From positions 62,001-126,000 of the forward strand of contig NZ_CALNVW010000051.1 of the NCBI RefSeq assembly GCF_940670765.1: 64,000 nt of DNA, written 5' to 3'. The notes beneath the pieces were generated by a model that saw nothing but the letters and a program-made list of their open reading frames with translations, was not told where the DNA came from and made no database searches. Positions 23,671-33,446 of the stretch are shown here, in pieces. This DNA comes from Streptomyces sp. A 4/2 (GTDB lineage: Bacteria > Actinomycetota > Actinomycetes > Streptomycetales > Streptomycetaceae). Within the stretch, counting starts at the first letter, position 1. The number at the start of each line of letters is the position of its first letter. The position numbers were made by a program, and so were the translations under genes.

Positions 23671-26600
23671 TCAGGCCGGCCGGATGCGCAGCGTCAGGAT
23701 CTGGAAGGGGCGCAGACTCACCGCGAGCTCCTCGGAGTCTCCGTCCGCATCTGCCTCCGCATCTGCCTCCGTGCCTCCCGTCGCGTCCTGGAGCGGTTGC
23801 TCCAGCAGGTCGGTGACCTGGACGCGGGCCACGGGGAAGCCGAGACGGAGCGTGGTGTCGGCGCGGCCACCGGCCGACTCGTACAGCCGCACCACGACGT
23901 CCCCGCTGCGGTCCTCGGCGAGCTTCACCGACTCGACCGTCACGGCCGGGTGGCCGGTGGAGACCAGCGGTGCCAGTTCCGGGGCGTCGGCCGTCCGCAG
24001 CGGCAGGTTGAGCGCGAGCCCCTCCCGGACCGCGTCCGTCACCCCCGCGCCGGGCAGCAGCGCATAGCTGAACCGGTGCGTGCCGAGGTCCGTCCCGGGG
24101 TCGGGACTGTGCGGGGCGCGCAGGAGGGTCAGCCGTACGGTGGTGCCCAGGCCGTGCTCGTGCGCCGCACGCGTCACATCGTGGCCGTACGTCGAGTCGT
24201 TGAGCACCGCGACCCCGTACCCCGGCTCGGCGACCCGCAGCCAGCGGTGCGCGCAGATCTCGAAACGGGCCGCGTCCCAGCTGGTGTTGGTGTGCGTGGC
24301 GCGGTGCACATGCCCGAACTGGATCTCGGCCGTGGACCGTTCGGCGTGTACGTCGAGGGGGAACGCCGCCTTCAGGACCTTCTCCGACTCCTGCCAGTCG
24401 ACCTCCGTGACGACATCGAGGCGCGGGCTCGCCGCGTCGAGCCGCAGCTCCTGGGTGATACGGGACTTCCCGAAGGTCCGTACGACGCGCACCGCGGCCC
24501 GCAGTGGTCCCTGCCCGAGCAGTTCCACCGAGTCGGCCGCCGTGAGATCGGTGTGGCTACGCCGGTAGTGCCGGTCGATGTCCCAGGCGTCCCACTGGTT
24601 GGGGTGGTCGGGGTGCAGCTGGAGCAGGTTGCCCCGGCTGCCCGGGGCGAGCACCTCGCGGTCCGCCACCAGGTCCCGTACCGAGGTGAGCAGCCCGTCG
24701 CTGTCGACGGTGACCCGCAGCAGCCCGTTGTCGAGCACCGTGTCCGGCCCGACCCGGGTCGCCTGCACGGTAGTTGCGTCTCCCGCCGCGCCGCCGGAGA
24801 GCGAGTCGGAGCCCGCCGCTGTCGTGGCGGCCCGGACCGAGGCCGAGACCGGGGCGGACGCCAGTGGCGGTACGTCGACGAAGCCGAGGCCCCCGTCCGC
24901 CGTCCCGATCACCTCGCGGCGCGCGTACGGTGAGGCGTTGAGCGCCGTCGCCCGGCCGGGCCCGCCACTCGACGGCCGCACGTCCGGGCCGAGTTCGAGC
25001 GCCGCCACTGCTGCGGCGATGATGCCCTCCAGCTCCTCCCGTACCCGCGCATAGGTCTCCCGCGCCTCCCGGTGCACCCAGGCGATGGACGAACCCGGCA
25101 GGATGTCGTGGAACTGGTGCAGCAGTACCGTCTTCCAGATCCGGTCCAGATCGTCGTACGGATAGGCGTAGCGCGGCGACCTGAGCGCGGCCGTCGTGGC
25201 CCACAACTCGGCCTCGCGCAGCAGGTGTTCGCTGCGCCGGTTGCCCTGCTTCGTCTTCGCCTGCGTGGTGTACGTGGCCCGGTGCAGCTCCAGGTAGAGC
25301 TCGCCCGACCAGACGGGCGCCTGGGGCCCGTACTCCTCCTCGGCCGCCGCGAAGAACACCGACGGCCTCTCGATCTCCACCCGTGGCGAGCCCTCCAGAT
25401 CACTGAGCCTGCGCGCCTTCTCCAGCATTTCCCGGGTCGGACCGCCCCCGCCGTCACCCCAGCCGAACGGCACCAGGGAGCGGGTGGCCCGGCCCTTCTC
25501 CGCGAAGTTCCGTTCCGCGTGGGCGAGTTCCGCGCCGTGCAGCTGCGAGTTGTAGGTGTCGACCGGCGGGAAGTGGGTGAAGACGCGGGTCCCGTCGATG
25601 CCCTCCCACCAGAAGGAGTGGTGGGGCATCTTGTTCGCCTGGTTCCAGGACAGCTTCTGGGTGAGAAACCACTTGATCCCCGCGAGCTTCGCCAGCTGCG
25701 GGAAGGCCGCCGTGTAGCCGAAGGAGTCGGGCAGCCAGATCTCCTCGGTGTCCACGCCGAACTCCTCGGCGAAGAGGCGCCTGCCGTGCACGATCTGCCG
25801 GGCCAGCGCCTCGCCGCCCGGCATGTTGGCGTCCGACTCGACCCACATCGAGCCCACCGGCGACCAGTTGCCGTCCTGCACGGCCTTCTTGATCCGCTCC
25901 CAGATGTGCGGCTGGTGCTCCTTCACCCAGGCGTACTGCTGGGCCTGCGAGCAGGCGAAGACCAGCTCCGGGTAGTCGGCCGCCAGCGCGGTCACATTGG
26001 CGAAGGTGCGGGACGCCTTCCGTACCGTCTCGCGCAGTGGCCACAGCCAGGCCGAGTCGATATGGGCGTGGCCGGTGGCCGAGACGCGGTGGGCGCCCGA
26101 TTCGGCGGGCCGGGACAGCGCGTCCGCGAGCGCTTCGCGCGCCGCGACCGCGGTCCCCGCCACATCGTGCAGATCCAGCGCGTCGAGCATGTCCTCCAGG
26201 GAACGCAGGATCTCGTGGTGCCTGGACCGGTCGGCGGGCAGCTCCCGCATCAGCTCGGAGAGCACCTCGATGTCCAGGACCAGATGCCAGACGTTCTCGT
26301 CCAGCACGGCCAGATCCGCGGAGGCGAAGCGGTAGACGGGGTCGTCGCCCGCGGTCAGTACGTCGCCCAGCGGTGTCGGCTCGAATCCGTGCAGCACCGC
26401 CGGATTGGCCGCCGCCTCCAGCAGCAGGCGCACCTGCTCACCACCGGCGGCGGGCGCGGCCACGGGCACATGCCGGTTACGCGGATGGATGCCCTTGACG
26501 GGGACCCCGTCGGCGTCGTGGACCATGCCCTCGGCCTGGAAGCCGGGCCCGTCACCGGTGAACCCCGGGTCGATCACGGCCTCGACCCGACGGCCCGCCC

Positions 26601-26841
26601 AGTTCTCGGGGACGGTGCCCTCCAGTCGGAACCAGCTCGTGGACCAGGGGCTTCCCCATGGAGTACCGGTCGTGAACGGCTCGTACGTCGCCCGCAGCGC
26701 CTCCGCCACGGGCACCGGTTCGCCTGGGACATGCCAGACAGAAAGGGCGAGGGGCGCCCGGTCCGCGTACTGCGCGGGCCGGATGAACTGGTGCAGGGCC
26801 CGCTCCAGGCGGCCCTCCACCAGCGATCGGTCGTCGTGCAT
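23671..26841 (-). CDS. Alpha-mannosidase, GH38
   Basis: The protein is 1056 aa, the full length of bacterial GH38 enzymes. A beta N-terminal domain precedes the (alpha/beta)7 catalytic barrel: GHAHIDSAWLWP (zinc ligands His and Asp) near 260, the nucleophile Asp in WLPDSFGY near 375, and HFPPVDTYNSQ further on. The helical middle domain and C-terminal beta-sandwich domains follow. There is no signal peptide, so it likely acts on mannosides imported or released in the cytoplasm. It is monocistronic and separated from the divergent ATPase by 177 bp. Confidence 0.92.
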   Translation of the reverse strand: MHDDRSLVEGRLERALHQFIRPAQYADRAPLALSVWHVPGEPVPVAEALRATYEPFTTGTPWGSPWSTSWFRLEGTVPENWAGRRVEAVIDPGFTGDGPGFQAEGMVHDADGVPVKGIHPRNRHVPVAAPAAGGEQVRLLLEAAANPAVLHGFEPTPLGDVLTAGDDPVYRFASADLAVLDENVWHLVLDIEVLSELMRELPADRSRHHEILRSLEDMLDALDLHDVAGTAVAAREALADALSRPAESGAHRVSATGHAHIDSAWLWPLRETVRKASRTFANVTALAADYPELVFACSQAQQYAWVKEHQPHIWERIKKAVQDGNWSPVGSMWVESDANMPGGEALARQIVHGRRLFAEEFGVDTEEIWLPDSFGYTAAFPQLAKLAGIKWFLTQKLSWNQANKMPHHSFWWEGIDGTRVFTHFPPVDTYNSQLHGAELAHAERNFAEKGRATRSLVPFGWGDGGGGPTREMLEKARRLSDLEGSPRVEIERPSVFFAAAEEEYGPQAPVWSGELYLELHRATYTTQAKTKQGNRRSEHLLREAELWATTAALRSPRYAYPYDDLDRIWKTVLLHQFHDILPGSSIAWVHREARETYARVREELEGIIAAAVAALELGPDVRPSSGGPGRATALNASPYARREVIGTADGGLGFVDVPPLASAPVSASVRAATTAAGSDSLSGGAAGDATTVQATRVGPDTVLDNGLLRVTVDSDGLLTSVRDLVADREVLAPGSRGNLLQLHPDHPNQWDAWDIDRHYRRSHTDLTAADSVELLGQGPLRAAVRVVRTFGKSRITQELRLDAASPRLDVVTEVDWQESEKVLKAAFPLDVHAERSTAEIQFGHVHRATHTNTSWDAARFEICAHRWLRVAEPGYGVAVLNDSTYGHDVTRAAHEHGLGTTVRLTLLRAPHSPDPGTDLGTHRFSYALLPGAGVTDAVREGLALNLPLRTADAPELAPLVSTGHPAVTVESVKLAEDRSGDVVVRLYESAGGRADTTLRLGFPVARVQVTDLLEQPLQDATGGTEADAEADADGDSEELAVSLRPFQILTLRIRPA

Positions 26842-27018
26842 CGCTGCTCCTCAAGGATCGGCTCGGCGTGACGTTCTCCGCTTCACTTCCCCGGCCGGGC
26901 GCGCGGCACCCACCTGTGGTTCTCCGGGCCCCGAAGGCGTGAGCGACCACCTGCCGGGCATGCATTCCGGTGAAGCTGTTCGAGCACGAGCGAGTACGGC
27001 GATGCGTGGGCGGGGGAT

Positions 27019-27573
27019 ATGACGGTGTGTCAGAGCGTGGTGGACACCGTGCCGGGCCGGTGCGGCCAGGATTTCGGTGCGGACGGTGAGGACGTCAGGG
27101 GGAGCCGACGGCTGCAGCACAGACTCGCGCACGGGGATCTGGCGGCGGTCCGGGAGGTCCGGCGCGGCCTCCGGGAACTGCTCCGGCAGTGCGGGAGTTC
27201 CGATGCCGCAGGGTCCGTCGGCGCTTCGGGAGCCATCGGCGCGCCGGATCCCGCCGCTGTCGCAGATCTTGCCGATGTCGCGGAGTTGCTCACGAGCGAG
27301 CTGGTGACCAACGCACTGATCCACACCGACCGCGGAGCGGTGGTCACGGCGGGCATCGGCCCGTCCGGACTCCGGGTGGAAGTACGGGACTTCGCGGCCG
27401 GGCGGCCCGAGCGGCGCGCCAGGGCCACCTCTGCGGGCACGCACGGCAGGGGACTGGTCCTGGTGGAATCCCTGGCCGACGCCTGGGGCGTACGGACCCA
27501 CGGGCTGGGGAAGGTGGTCTGGTTCGAACTGGGCCCTGTGCCGGGGGCCGCTCCGGGCGGCGGTCAGCTGTGA
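27019..27573 (+). CDS. RsbW/SpoIIAB-like ATP-binding protein
   Basis: 184 aa. The N box is ELVTNALIHT near 105, the G1 box is VEVRDFAAGRP and the G2 box is GTHGRGLVLVESLAD. This is the single-domain HATPase_c_2 type, usually anti-sigma factor kinases or regulators of anti-anti-sigma factors. The N-terminal 50 residues are unlike the family and may be a disordered extension. No sigma or anti-sigma antagonist gene lies next to it. Confidence 0.8.
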   Translation: MTVCQSVVDTVPGRCGQDFGADGEDVRGSRRLQHRLAHGDLAAVREVRRGLRELLRQCGSSDAAGSVGASGAIGAPDPAAVADLADVAELLTSELVTNALIHTDRGAVVTAGIGPSGLRVEVRDFAAGRPERRARATSAGTHGRGLVLVESLADAWGVRTHGLGKVVWFELGPVPGAAPGGGQL

Positions 27574-27644
27574 GGTGCCGCCTGACCGCCGCCGGTACAG
27601 CCGAGAGCTGAGCGCCGTGAACCGAGAGCTGTGAACCGAGTGCT

Positions 27645-27675
27645 GTGCCGTGAGCCCGGATAGGGCCCACGGCAC
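27645..27675. terminator. Terminator hairpin
   Basis: GTGCCGTG (27645-27652) pairs with CACGGCAC (27668-27675), and after one mismatch GCCC pairs with GGGC, leaving a five-base loop. It sits between the convergent ATPase gene and DUF2637 gene. Three imperfect copies of CCGAGAGCTG-like sequence lie just before it. Confidence 0.7.
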
Positions 27676-27682
27676 GTCGCGC

Positions 27683-28744
27683 TCAGCCGAATTGCTGTTC
27701 CAGATCCTTCAGCTTCTGCTCCAGGGAGTCGAGTCGCGGAAGGGTCTGGGTGTCGTCCTCGGCGGTGAGGTCGACCGGCGCGGGCTCCGCGCCTTTCGCG
27801 GCCTCAGGGCCGGTCACCGCCTGCAGGGAGGGCCTGGGTCGTAAGGGCAGCTGTCCCGGCTCGGGTATGGCGGGCTCCGCGACGGCCTTCGCGGCGGTCA
27901 CAGCCGGAGCCGTGCCCGCCACCTCCACCTGACGGCCGCCGCGACCGCGTCCGAAGGAACGGTGCTGCCGGTTGATGGCCTTGAGATGGGCCCGCTCCAG
28001 CTTCTCGTGGTCCCGCCTGCGGAGCCGGTCCTCCTCCTTCCGGCGCCGGTCGTCGCGTACCTCGTCGACCGCCTCGTCCAGCGTCCGTACCCCCTCCAGA
28101 AGCATCAGCGACCAGGCGCCGAAGGTCTCCCTGGGGGCGCGGAGCCACCGTACGATCCGGATCTGCGGCAGCGGACGGGGCACCAGCCCCTGCTCGCGCA
28201 GCGCGGCCACCCGCGTCTGCTTCAGCGCGCGGTCGAAGAGCACCGCGGCCGAGAGCGACATCCCCGCGAAGAACTGCGGAGCGCCCGCGTGGTCCAGCCC
28301 GCGCGGTGCGTGGACCCAGTTGAACCAGGCCGCCGCACCCGCGAAGGTCCACACCAGCAGCCGGGAGCCGAGCGCCGCGTCGCCGTGGCTGGCCTCGCGT
28401 ACGGCGAGCACCGAACAGAACATGGCGGCGCCGTCCAGGCCGAACGGGACGAGGTACTCCCAGCCCCCTGTGAGGTCGAGATTCTGCCGGCCGAAGCCGA
28501 CCAGGCCGTGGAAGGAGAGCGCGGCGGCGACCGCCGCGCAGCAGAACAGCAGCAGGTAGGAGGCGATCCCGTAGACCGCTTCCTTGTGCCGTCTGCGTTC
28601 TTCGCTGCGTTCCCAGGTGTCGTCGGTCGTGGCCTTGTCCGCGGCGCGCTTGCCGCGCGCGAGCACCGCCACCGCGACCAGGACCCCCGCGATCATCACG
28701 CCACCGGGAAGCAGCCAGTCCAGAGATATGTCGGTCAGTCGCAT
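27683..28744 (-). CDS. DUF2637 membrane protein with C-terminal coiled coil
   Basis: The protein is 353 aa. It begins MRLTDISLDWLLPGGVMIAG, a first helix, then four more (LLLFCCAAVAAALSF, EYLVPFGLDGAAMFCSVLAV, LLVWTFAGAAAWFNWVHAP, SAAVLFDRALKQTRVAALRE), matching DUF2637 (SpdB/TraSA-like) proteins. A long charged cytoplasmic tail follows and ends DSLEQKLKDLEQQF, a short coiled coil. DUF2637 proteins are linked to mating or sporulation processes in related species. A TTA codon at 27842-27844 suggests bldA dependence. Confidence 0.8.
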   Translation of the reverse strand: MRLTDISLDWLLPGGVMIAGVLVAVAVLARGKRAADKATTDDTWERSEERRRHKEAVYGIASYLLLFCCAAVAAALSFHGLVGFGRQNLDLTGGWEYLVPFGLDGAAMFCSVLAVREASHGDAALGSRLLVWTFAGAAAWFNWVHAPRGLDHAGAPQFFAGMSLSAAVLFDRALKQTRVAALREQGLVPRPLPQIRIVRWLRAPRETFGAWSLMLLEGVRTLDEAVDEVRDDRRRKEEDRLRRRDHEKLERAHLKAINRQHRSFGRGRGGRQVEVAGTAPAVTAAKAVAEPAIPEPGQLPLRPRPSLQAVTGPEAAKGAEPAPVDLTAEDDTQTLPRLDSLEQKLKDLEQQFG

Positions 28745-28910
28745 GCGGTGTCCCTTGCATCGCGTCAGTGCCTTGCGGGCGCAATGGTTGCTCAGATCCC
28801 GGGGCCCTCAGGGCGTTTCGGGACAAGAGCACGCCAACGGAGGGCGGGGAACACCGGATAGGGGTGATCTGGTCGAACTGCCTTGCGTGCGCGTCCTGTT
28901 GCGTGCGAAT

Positions 28911-29762
28911 TCAGTCAGCCGAACGGGCGGTGTCAGAGCTGAGCCTCGCGACTCGGTCCGCATCGCACGTCCGGGGACAGGTGACGCAGGTGTCCTCGGG
29001 GCGCAGGGTGTAGAAGAGGCAGCAGCTCGCCCGGTCCCGGGTCGGCAGTGGCCGGCCCTGCGGTCCGGTCAGCTCGCGGAAGCCCGCCGCACCGACGTAC
29101 GGGGCGGTCGCGCCCGGCAACAGCCGCTCCAGCTCCGTCACCCCGCGCTGCTCCTCGCCGAGCAGATGCGCGATGTACCAGAGCCCCTCGACGATCTCGT
29201 CGGTCGCCATGCCCCACAGCGCACGCCTGCCGCGCCGCATCCGTGGCCCGAAGCCGTCGAGCACCGGATCCAGGTGCTCGGCGACGGCCGCCCGCACCTC
29301 GGTGCGCAGCGCGTCCTCGTCGGCCACCACCCTGGCGCCCGGCAGCGCCGCCGCCGGGTCGTCGGGAAGGCAGGCGAATTCACCGGTCCGGACGGTCATC
29401 CGGCCCAGCGTGCGCTGGAAGGCGACGGAACCGACCGGGAGCCGGGGCACCCTGCGGTGCAGGAACCAGGGGACCGTGATCAGCAGACAGGCGGGCCAGG
29501 CGTAGCGGTGGAAGCCGAAGCCGGCGATGACATCGGGCCGGGCCGACTGCCCGTAGTCCCGCTGCACCTGCGCCCGGTCCCAGTCGAGGAAGGCGTCGAG
29601 CGCCGGACCACCGGCCGCGAGCGCGGTGGCGGTCACCCAGCCACCGGTGACCGGCGGCTGCTCGGCGCCCGCCAGTTCGGTGACGGACAGGCCGGGGAAG
29701 ACCTCGGCCAGTCGCTCGTAGGCGGCCGAGACCGGGCTGCGCAGCATGGTGGGGAGAGTCAT
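28911..29762 (-). CDS. FhuF-like ferric-siderophore reductase (2Fe-2S)
   Basis: This 283-aa protein ends in the FhuF-type iron-sulfur motif CC-x10-C-x2-C (ASCCLFYTLRPEDTCVTC), which ligates a 2Fe-2S cluster, followed by CDADRVARL. Such reductases release iron from ferric siderophores inside the cell. A palindromic iron box lies about 30 bases upstream of the ATG, consistent with derepression by iron starvation through DmdR/IdeR. It is monocistronic. Confidence 0.86.
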   Translation of the reverse strand: MTLPTMLRSPVSAAYERLAEVFPGLSVTELAGAEQPPVTGGWVTATALAAGGPALDAFLDWDRAQVQRDYGQSARPDVIAGFGFHRYAWPACLLITVPWFLHRRVPRLPVGSVAFQRTLGRMTVRTGEFACLPDDPAAALPGARVVADEDALRTEVRAAVAEHLDPVLDGFGPRMRRGRRALWGMATDEIVEGLWYIAHLLGEEQRGVTELERLLPGATAPYVGAAGFRELTGPQGRPLPTRDRASCCLFYTLRPEDTCVTCPRTCDADRVARLSSDTARSAD

Positions 29763-29791
29763 GCAGGGACCACCGAATCGCGATCGTGAGC

Positions 29792-29806
29792 AGGTAAGCC
29801 TTACCT
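29792..29806. promoter_or_regulatory. Iron box (DmdR/IdeR-type site)
   Basis: AGGTAAG-C-CTTACCT is a perfect 7+1+7 palindrome that fits the actinobacterial iron-repressor consensus TTAGGTTAGSCTAACCTAA. It lies between the FhuF-like gene and the divergent GntR gene and could control both. Confidence 0.78.
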
Positions 29807-29882
29807 TATCCGATTCGGCGGATGTGTGAACTGACGCCAGGTCCGCCTATCGTGCTGAACAGGACGCAGGAGGAGGACCCAG

Positions 29883-30683
29883 GTGGAACAGGGCAGAGCG
29901 CGCGACGCGGCACGGCCGCACGTCTCCGCGCACCCGCCTGAGCAGGCCCGTATCCCGGGACCTGCCCGCAGCCCCGAGCCGCTCGGCGGCGCCGGGCAGG
30001 TCCGCGGCGAGCACACCCACGGAGAGCCGTCGGTGACACCGCCGTTCGCTGGGCCGAAAGTGGTGCAGCGCCACTCGGTGCGCGGCCAGATCCTCGACGC
30101 GCTGCGCGCCGCCCTGGTCGGCGGCGAACTGCTCCCCGGTGAGGTCTACTCGGCACCGGTCCTGGGGATGCGCTTCGGTGTCTCCGCCACGCCGGTACGC
30201 GAGGCGATGCAGCAGCTCGCCGTCGAGGGCGCCGTCGAGGTCGTGCCCAACCGGGGCTTCCGGGTGGCCGAGCGCAGCGCGCGGGAACTCTCCGAACTGG
30301 CCGAGGTGCGGGCCCTCATCGAGGTTCCGGTGATGCTGAGGCTGGCCCGTTCCGTCCCGGCCCGGCGCTGGACGGAGCTGCGGCCCCTGGCCGAGGCCAC
30401 CGTGTCGGCCGCCGCGGTCGGCGACCGGGCCCGCTACGCCGAGTCCGACCGCGCCTTCCACGGCGCGGTCCTCGGACTCTCCGGCAACCAGCAGTTGGTC
30501 GGGGTCGCCGACGACCTCCACCGCAGGGCCCAGTGGCCGCTGGTGAGCGCCCCCGTCACCCGCCGCGCCGACCTCCTCGCCGACGCGGCGGAGCACACGG
30601 CGCTGCTCGACGCCCTGATCGCCCAGGACCTGACGGTCGTCCAGTCACTCGTACGGGAGCACTTCACCGGCGCCCACGGCTGA
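29883..30683 (+). CDS. GntR-family (FCD) regulator
   Basis: The product is 266 aa from GTG 29883, which has GGAGGAGG seven bases upstream. The first 55 residues are disordered. The winged helix (VRGQILDALRAALVGGELLPGEVYS, FGVSATPVREAMQQLAVEGAVEVVPNRGFRV) and the FCD effector domain (LAEVRALIEVPVML, then ESDRAFHGAVLGLSGN, LVSAPVT) are complete. The FCD domain binds metals and small carboxylates in relatives. Target is unknown. Confidence 0.86.
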   Translation: MEQGRARDAARPHVSAHPPEQARIPGPARSPEPLGGAGQVRGEHTHGEPSVTPPFAGPKVVQRHSVRGQILDALRAALVGGELLPGEVYSAPVLGMRFGVSATPVREAMQQLAVEGAVEVVPNRGFRVAERSARELSELAEVRALIEVPVMLRLARSVPARRWTELRPLAEATVSAAAVGDRARYAESDRAFHGAVLGLSGNQQLVGVADDLHRRAQWPLVSAPVTRRADLLADAAEHTALLDALIAQDLTVVQSLVREHFTGAHG

Positions 30684-30782
30684 GCGGCTGTCGGGTGCCC
30701 TCCGGGAGCCGGTCCGCTCCGGGCGTACGTACCGCACCCCGCGCAGACGCCGCAGGCGCCGCAGCCCCGGCAGGTCACCGCG

Positions 30783-31568
30783 TCAGACCGCCGCTGCGGG
30801 CGGTGCGAGCCGCGCCGCCAGCCAGGTGGGTACGCCGTCCAGCAGCCGGAACAGCCGGGCGGCCTCGGCCCGCAGCCGGGTCGCCTCCGGCTCGGACTCC
30901 GCGTCGGCCAGCGCCGCCAACGCCGGGGCCGTACCCACGAGATAGCCCAGCTCCTCCCTGATCCGCAGGGACTCCGCGAAACCGTGCCTGGCCTCCGCCA
31001 GCTCGCCTTCCCGCAGCGCCAGCGACGCCAGATGGCGCCAGGTGAAGGAGAGCAGCAAGGTCTGGCCGTGTGCCGTCGCGCCGGCGTGCGCCCGACGGAA
31101 GGCGGCGCGGGCCGACTGGGCCGAATCGGCGAGATCCTGTGCGATCAGCCCCCGGCGGAAGTCCAGCAGCGGACGGCCCGGCGAGCCCGGTGCGATCAGT
31201 GCGGCGGCCCTGCCCATGGCGGCCCGCGCCTCGTCGGCCCGGTCCCGTACCCCCAACAGCGTGGACGCGTAGCCCAGTTGACCCCGTTCGCAGGCGGCGG
31301 CGCCGCGTGCCTCGTCGCCGCGCGCGAGGGCCTCGGCGGTGCGCAGCGCGTCCTCCGCGTCCGTCCAGCCCTGCTCCGTGTAGAGGCACCGCTCGATCAG
31401 CAGCGCGGCCCGGTGCAGCGCGGCCTCGGCGTCGTGTTTCGCGTGCGGTTCGAGCAGGGCGGCCGCGTCCGCCCAGCAGCCGCGCGAGCGCAGCCGCCAT
31501 ACCGCGGTCTGGAGCGGAGGATCGTCATCAGCTGTCGTTCCGTAACCAGACATGGCGGTATAGGCCAC
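30783..31568 (-). CDS. Helical repeat (TPR-like) protein
   Basis: The protein is 261 aa. GTG 31568 has GGGAGGG five bases upstream, which is better than ATG 31553 or the longer frame. The sequence is a right-handed helical array rich in Ala, Leu, Arg, Glu (WADAAALLEPHAKHDAEAALHRAALLIERCLY, then EDALRTAEALARGDEARGAAAC), typical of TPR proteins with repeat spacing near 35. Function is unknown; it is convergent with the GntR gene. Confidence 0.65.
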   Translation of the reverse strand: MAYTAMSGYGTTADDDPPLQTAVWRLRSRGCWADAAALLEPHAKHDAEAALHRAALLIERCLYTEQGWTDAEDALRTAEALARGDEARGAAACERGQLGYASTLLGVRDRADEARAAMGRAAALIAPGSPGRPLLDFRRGLIAQDLADSAQSARAAFRRAHAGATAHGQTLLLSFTWRHLASLALREGELAEARHGFAESLRIREELGYLVGTAPALAALADAESEPEATRLRAEAARLFRLLDGVPTWLAARLAPPAAAV

Positions 31569-31705
31569 ATTGCCCTCCCCGAGCGCGCCATTGAGCTGTT
31601 GAGTACGGGCGCATCTCAGCACGGAAACGCATGCCGGGCCAAGGGGTTGGGTGAATTGATTCACAATCTTGGAGCTACCCGCTGTCCCGGGCGCCCCCCG
31701 TCGCG

Positions 31706-33406
31706 TCAGCTCATCCGCAGCGCGAGGAAGAAATCGAGCTTGTCCTCCAGCCGCGACAGATCACGGCCCGTCAGCTGCTCGATCCTGCCCACCCGGTAGC
31801 GCAGAGTGTTGACGTGCAGATGCAGCCGGGTCGCGCAGCGGGTCCACGAACCGTCGCAGTCGAGGAACGCTTCGAGCGTCGGGATGAGCTCGGCCCGGTG
31901 CCGGCGGTCGTAGTCGCGCAGCGGGTCGAGCAGCCGGGCGGTGAACGCTTTGCGCACGTCGTCGGGGACGAACGGCAGCAACAGCACATGCGAGGCCAGC
32001 TCGTGATGGCCCGCCGCGCAGACCCGGCCGGGCCGGGCCGCGGCCACCCGCCGGGCGTGCCTGGCTTCCTCCAGCGCACCCCGCAGCCCCTCCGCCGAGT
32101 GCACCGACGCCGATACACCCAGAGTGAGCCTGCCGTCGTCGGCGAGGCCCGCCGAGAGCGGCTCGCGTACGGCGGTGAGCAGCGCGTCGGCGTGCAGCCC
32201 GGCGTCCTGGCCGCCGGAATCCGGCTCTCCCGCGCCGGTCGTGAGCGTCGACAGCGGGACGAGTGCGATGGCCTCGTCCCCGGTGTGCGCCACCGCGATC
32301 CGGTCGGAGGACCCGGTGCCCGCGCCACCCGGCAGCGCCTGATCGACCAGGATCTCCTCCAGGAGCGACTGGGCCACCGGTCCCGCGTCGATCGCCGGAC
32401 CGTCCTGCTGGTCCCAGTCGACCCGGGCGACCACCACCTGCCAGTGCGGCGCGGCCCCGATCCCCGGCAGCAGCACCGGAGCGGCCACCCGCAGCCTGGC
32501 CGCGATCTCGGCGGGCGCGGCGCCCGTCTGGACCAGTTCGAGGACTTCCTGGGCGAGCCTGCGCCGAACCGTACGGGCCGCGTCCCGGCGGTCGCGCTCC
32601 ACGGCGATCAGCTGGGTCACCCCCTGGAGCAGATCCAGCCGGGCGGCCGGCCAGTCGCCCGCGTCCGCCTCGACCGCGAGCAGCCAGTCGGAGAGCACCG
32701 TCTCGCGCACATCACGGGCGGCGGGGCCCGCGCCGCGGCCACTGCTGCGGATCGGGAACAGCGAGTACACCGTGCCCTGGACGGTGACCCGGTGCGGCCC
32801 CCGACGCCCGGTGCGGGTCGCCGCGAGGTGCCCGGCCGCCAGTACGGCGCCGACCTCGGCCGTCAGCGGGTCACCGGCCCCGGCGATCTGACGGCCGGTG
32901 GGGGAGAGCACCCAGGCGTGCAGATCCAGGTCGGTGGTGAGCAGGTCGAGCACCACATCGGGGCCGCCACCCGCCGGACCGGACGTCATCAGCCTGCGGT
33001 GCCGGTCGACGACCGCGGCGAGGTCCCCGGCCCGCTCGCCGGACACCTGGCGGACCACGTACTCGGTGATGGTCGCGAAGGCGACCGACTCGTTCACCGC
33101 GAACAGCGGCAGCCGGTGGCGGGCGCACGCCGCCACCAGGTCCTCCGGTACATCACCCAGTTCGGCCTCGCCGGCCGCGAGCCCGACGACACCGGCGCTC
33201 GCGAGCGTTCGAACGAACGGCTCCGACTCCGCTGCGGAGTGCCGCCAGGCGAGCCCGGTGAGGACCAGCTCACCCCCGGTCAGATACCGGCTCGGATCGC
33301 GTAGATCCGTCGTCATCACACCGCGCACGGTGCGGTCCAGCTCGTCCTCGCCGCCGAGCAGCCGCAGGCCCAGCGCGTCGGTGTCCAGCAGTGCGCGCAG
33401 CCGCAT
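31706..33406 (-). CDS. PucR-family purine catabolism regulator
   Basis: The start ATG 33406 (MRLRALLDTDALGLRLLGGED) fits the family; the frame runs further upstream but that part has no homology features. Length is 566 aa. The N-terminal PucR domain (residues 1-130) and GGDEF-like middle domain precede the C-terminal HTH_30 (LEAFLDCDGSWTRCATRLHLHVNTLRYRVGRIEQLTG). It is divergent from the xanthine dehydrogenase operon, which is the usual target of PucR regulators. Confidence 0.86.
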   Translation of the reverse strand: MRLRALLDTDALGLRLLGGEDELDRTVRGVMTTDLRDPSRYLTGGELVLTGLAWRHSAAESEPFVRTLASAGVVGLAAGEAELGDVPEDLVAACARHRLPLFAVNESVAFATITEYVVRQVSGERAGDLAAVVDRHRRLMTSGPAGGGPDVVLDLLTTDLDLHAWVLSPTGRQIAGAGDPLTAEVGAVLAAGHLAATRTGRRGPHRVTVQGTVYSLFPIRSSGRGAGPAARDVRETVLSDWLLAVEADAGDWPAARLDLLQGVTQLIAVERDRRDAARTVRRRLAQEVLELVQTGAAPAEIAARLRVAAPVLLPGIGAAPHWQVVVARVDWDQQDGPAIDAGPVAQSLLEEILVDQALPGGAGTGSSDRIAVAHTGDEAIALVPLSTLTTGAGEPDSGGQDAGLHADALLTAVREPLSAGLADDGRLTLGVSASVHSAEGLRGALEEARHARRVAAARPGRVCAAGHHELASHVLLLPFVPDDVRKAFTARLLDPLRDYDRRHRAELIPTLEAFLDCDGSWTRCATRLHLHVNTLRYRVGRIEQLTGRDLSRLEDKLDFFLALRMS

Positions 33407-33446
33407 CTCGTCGCCGCCGATCTGTGTGGTCCGCCGTTCCGATACT

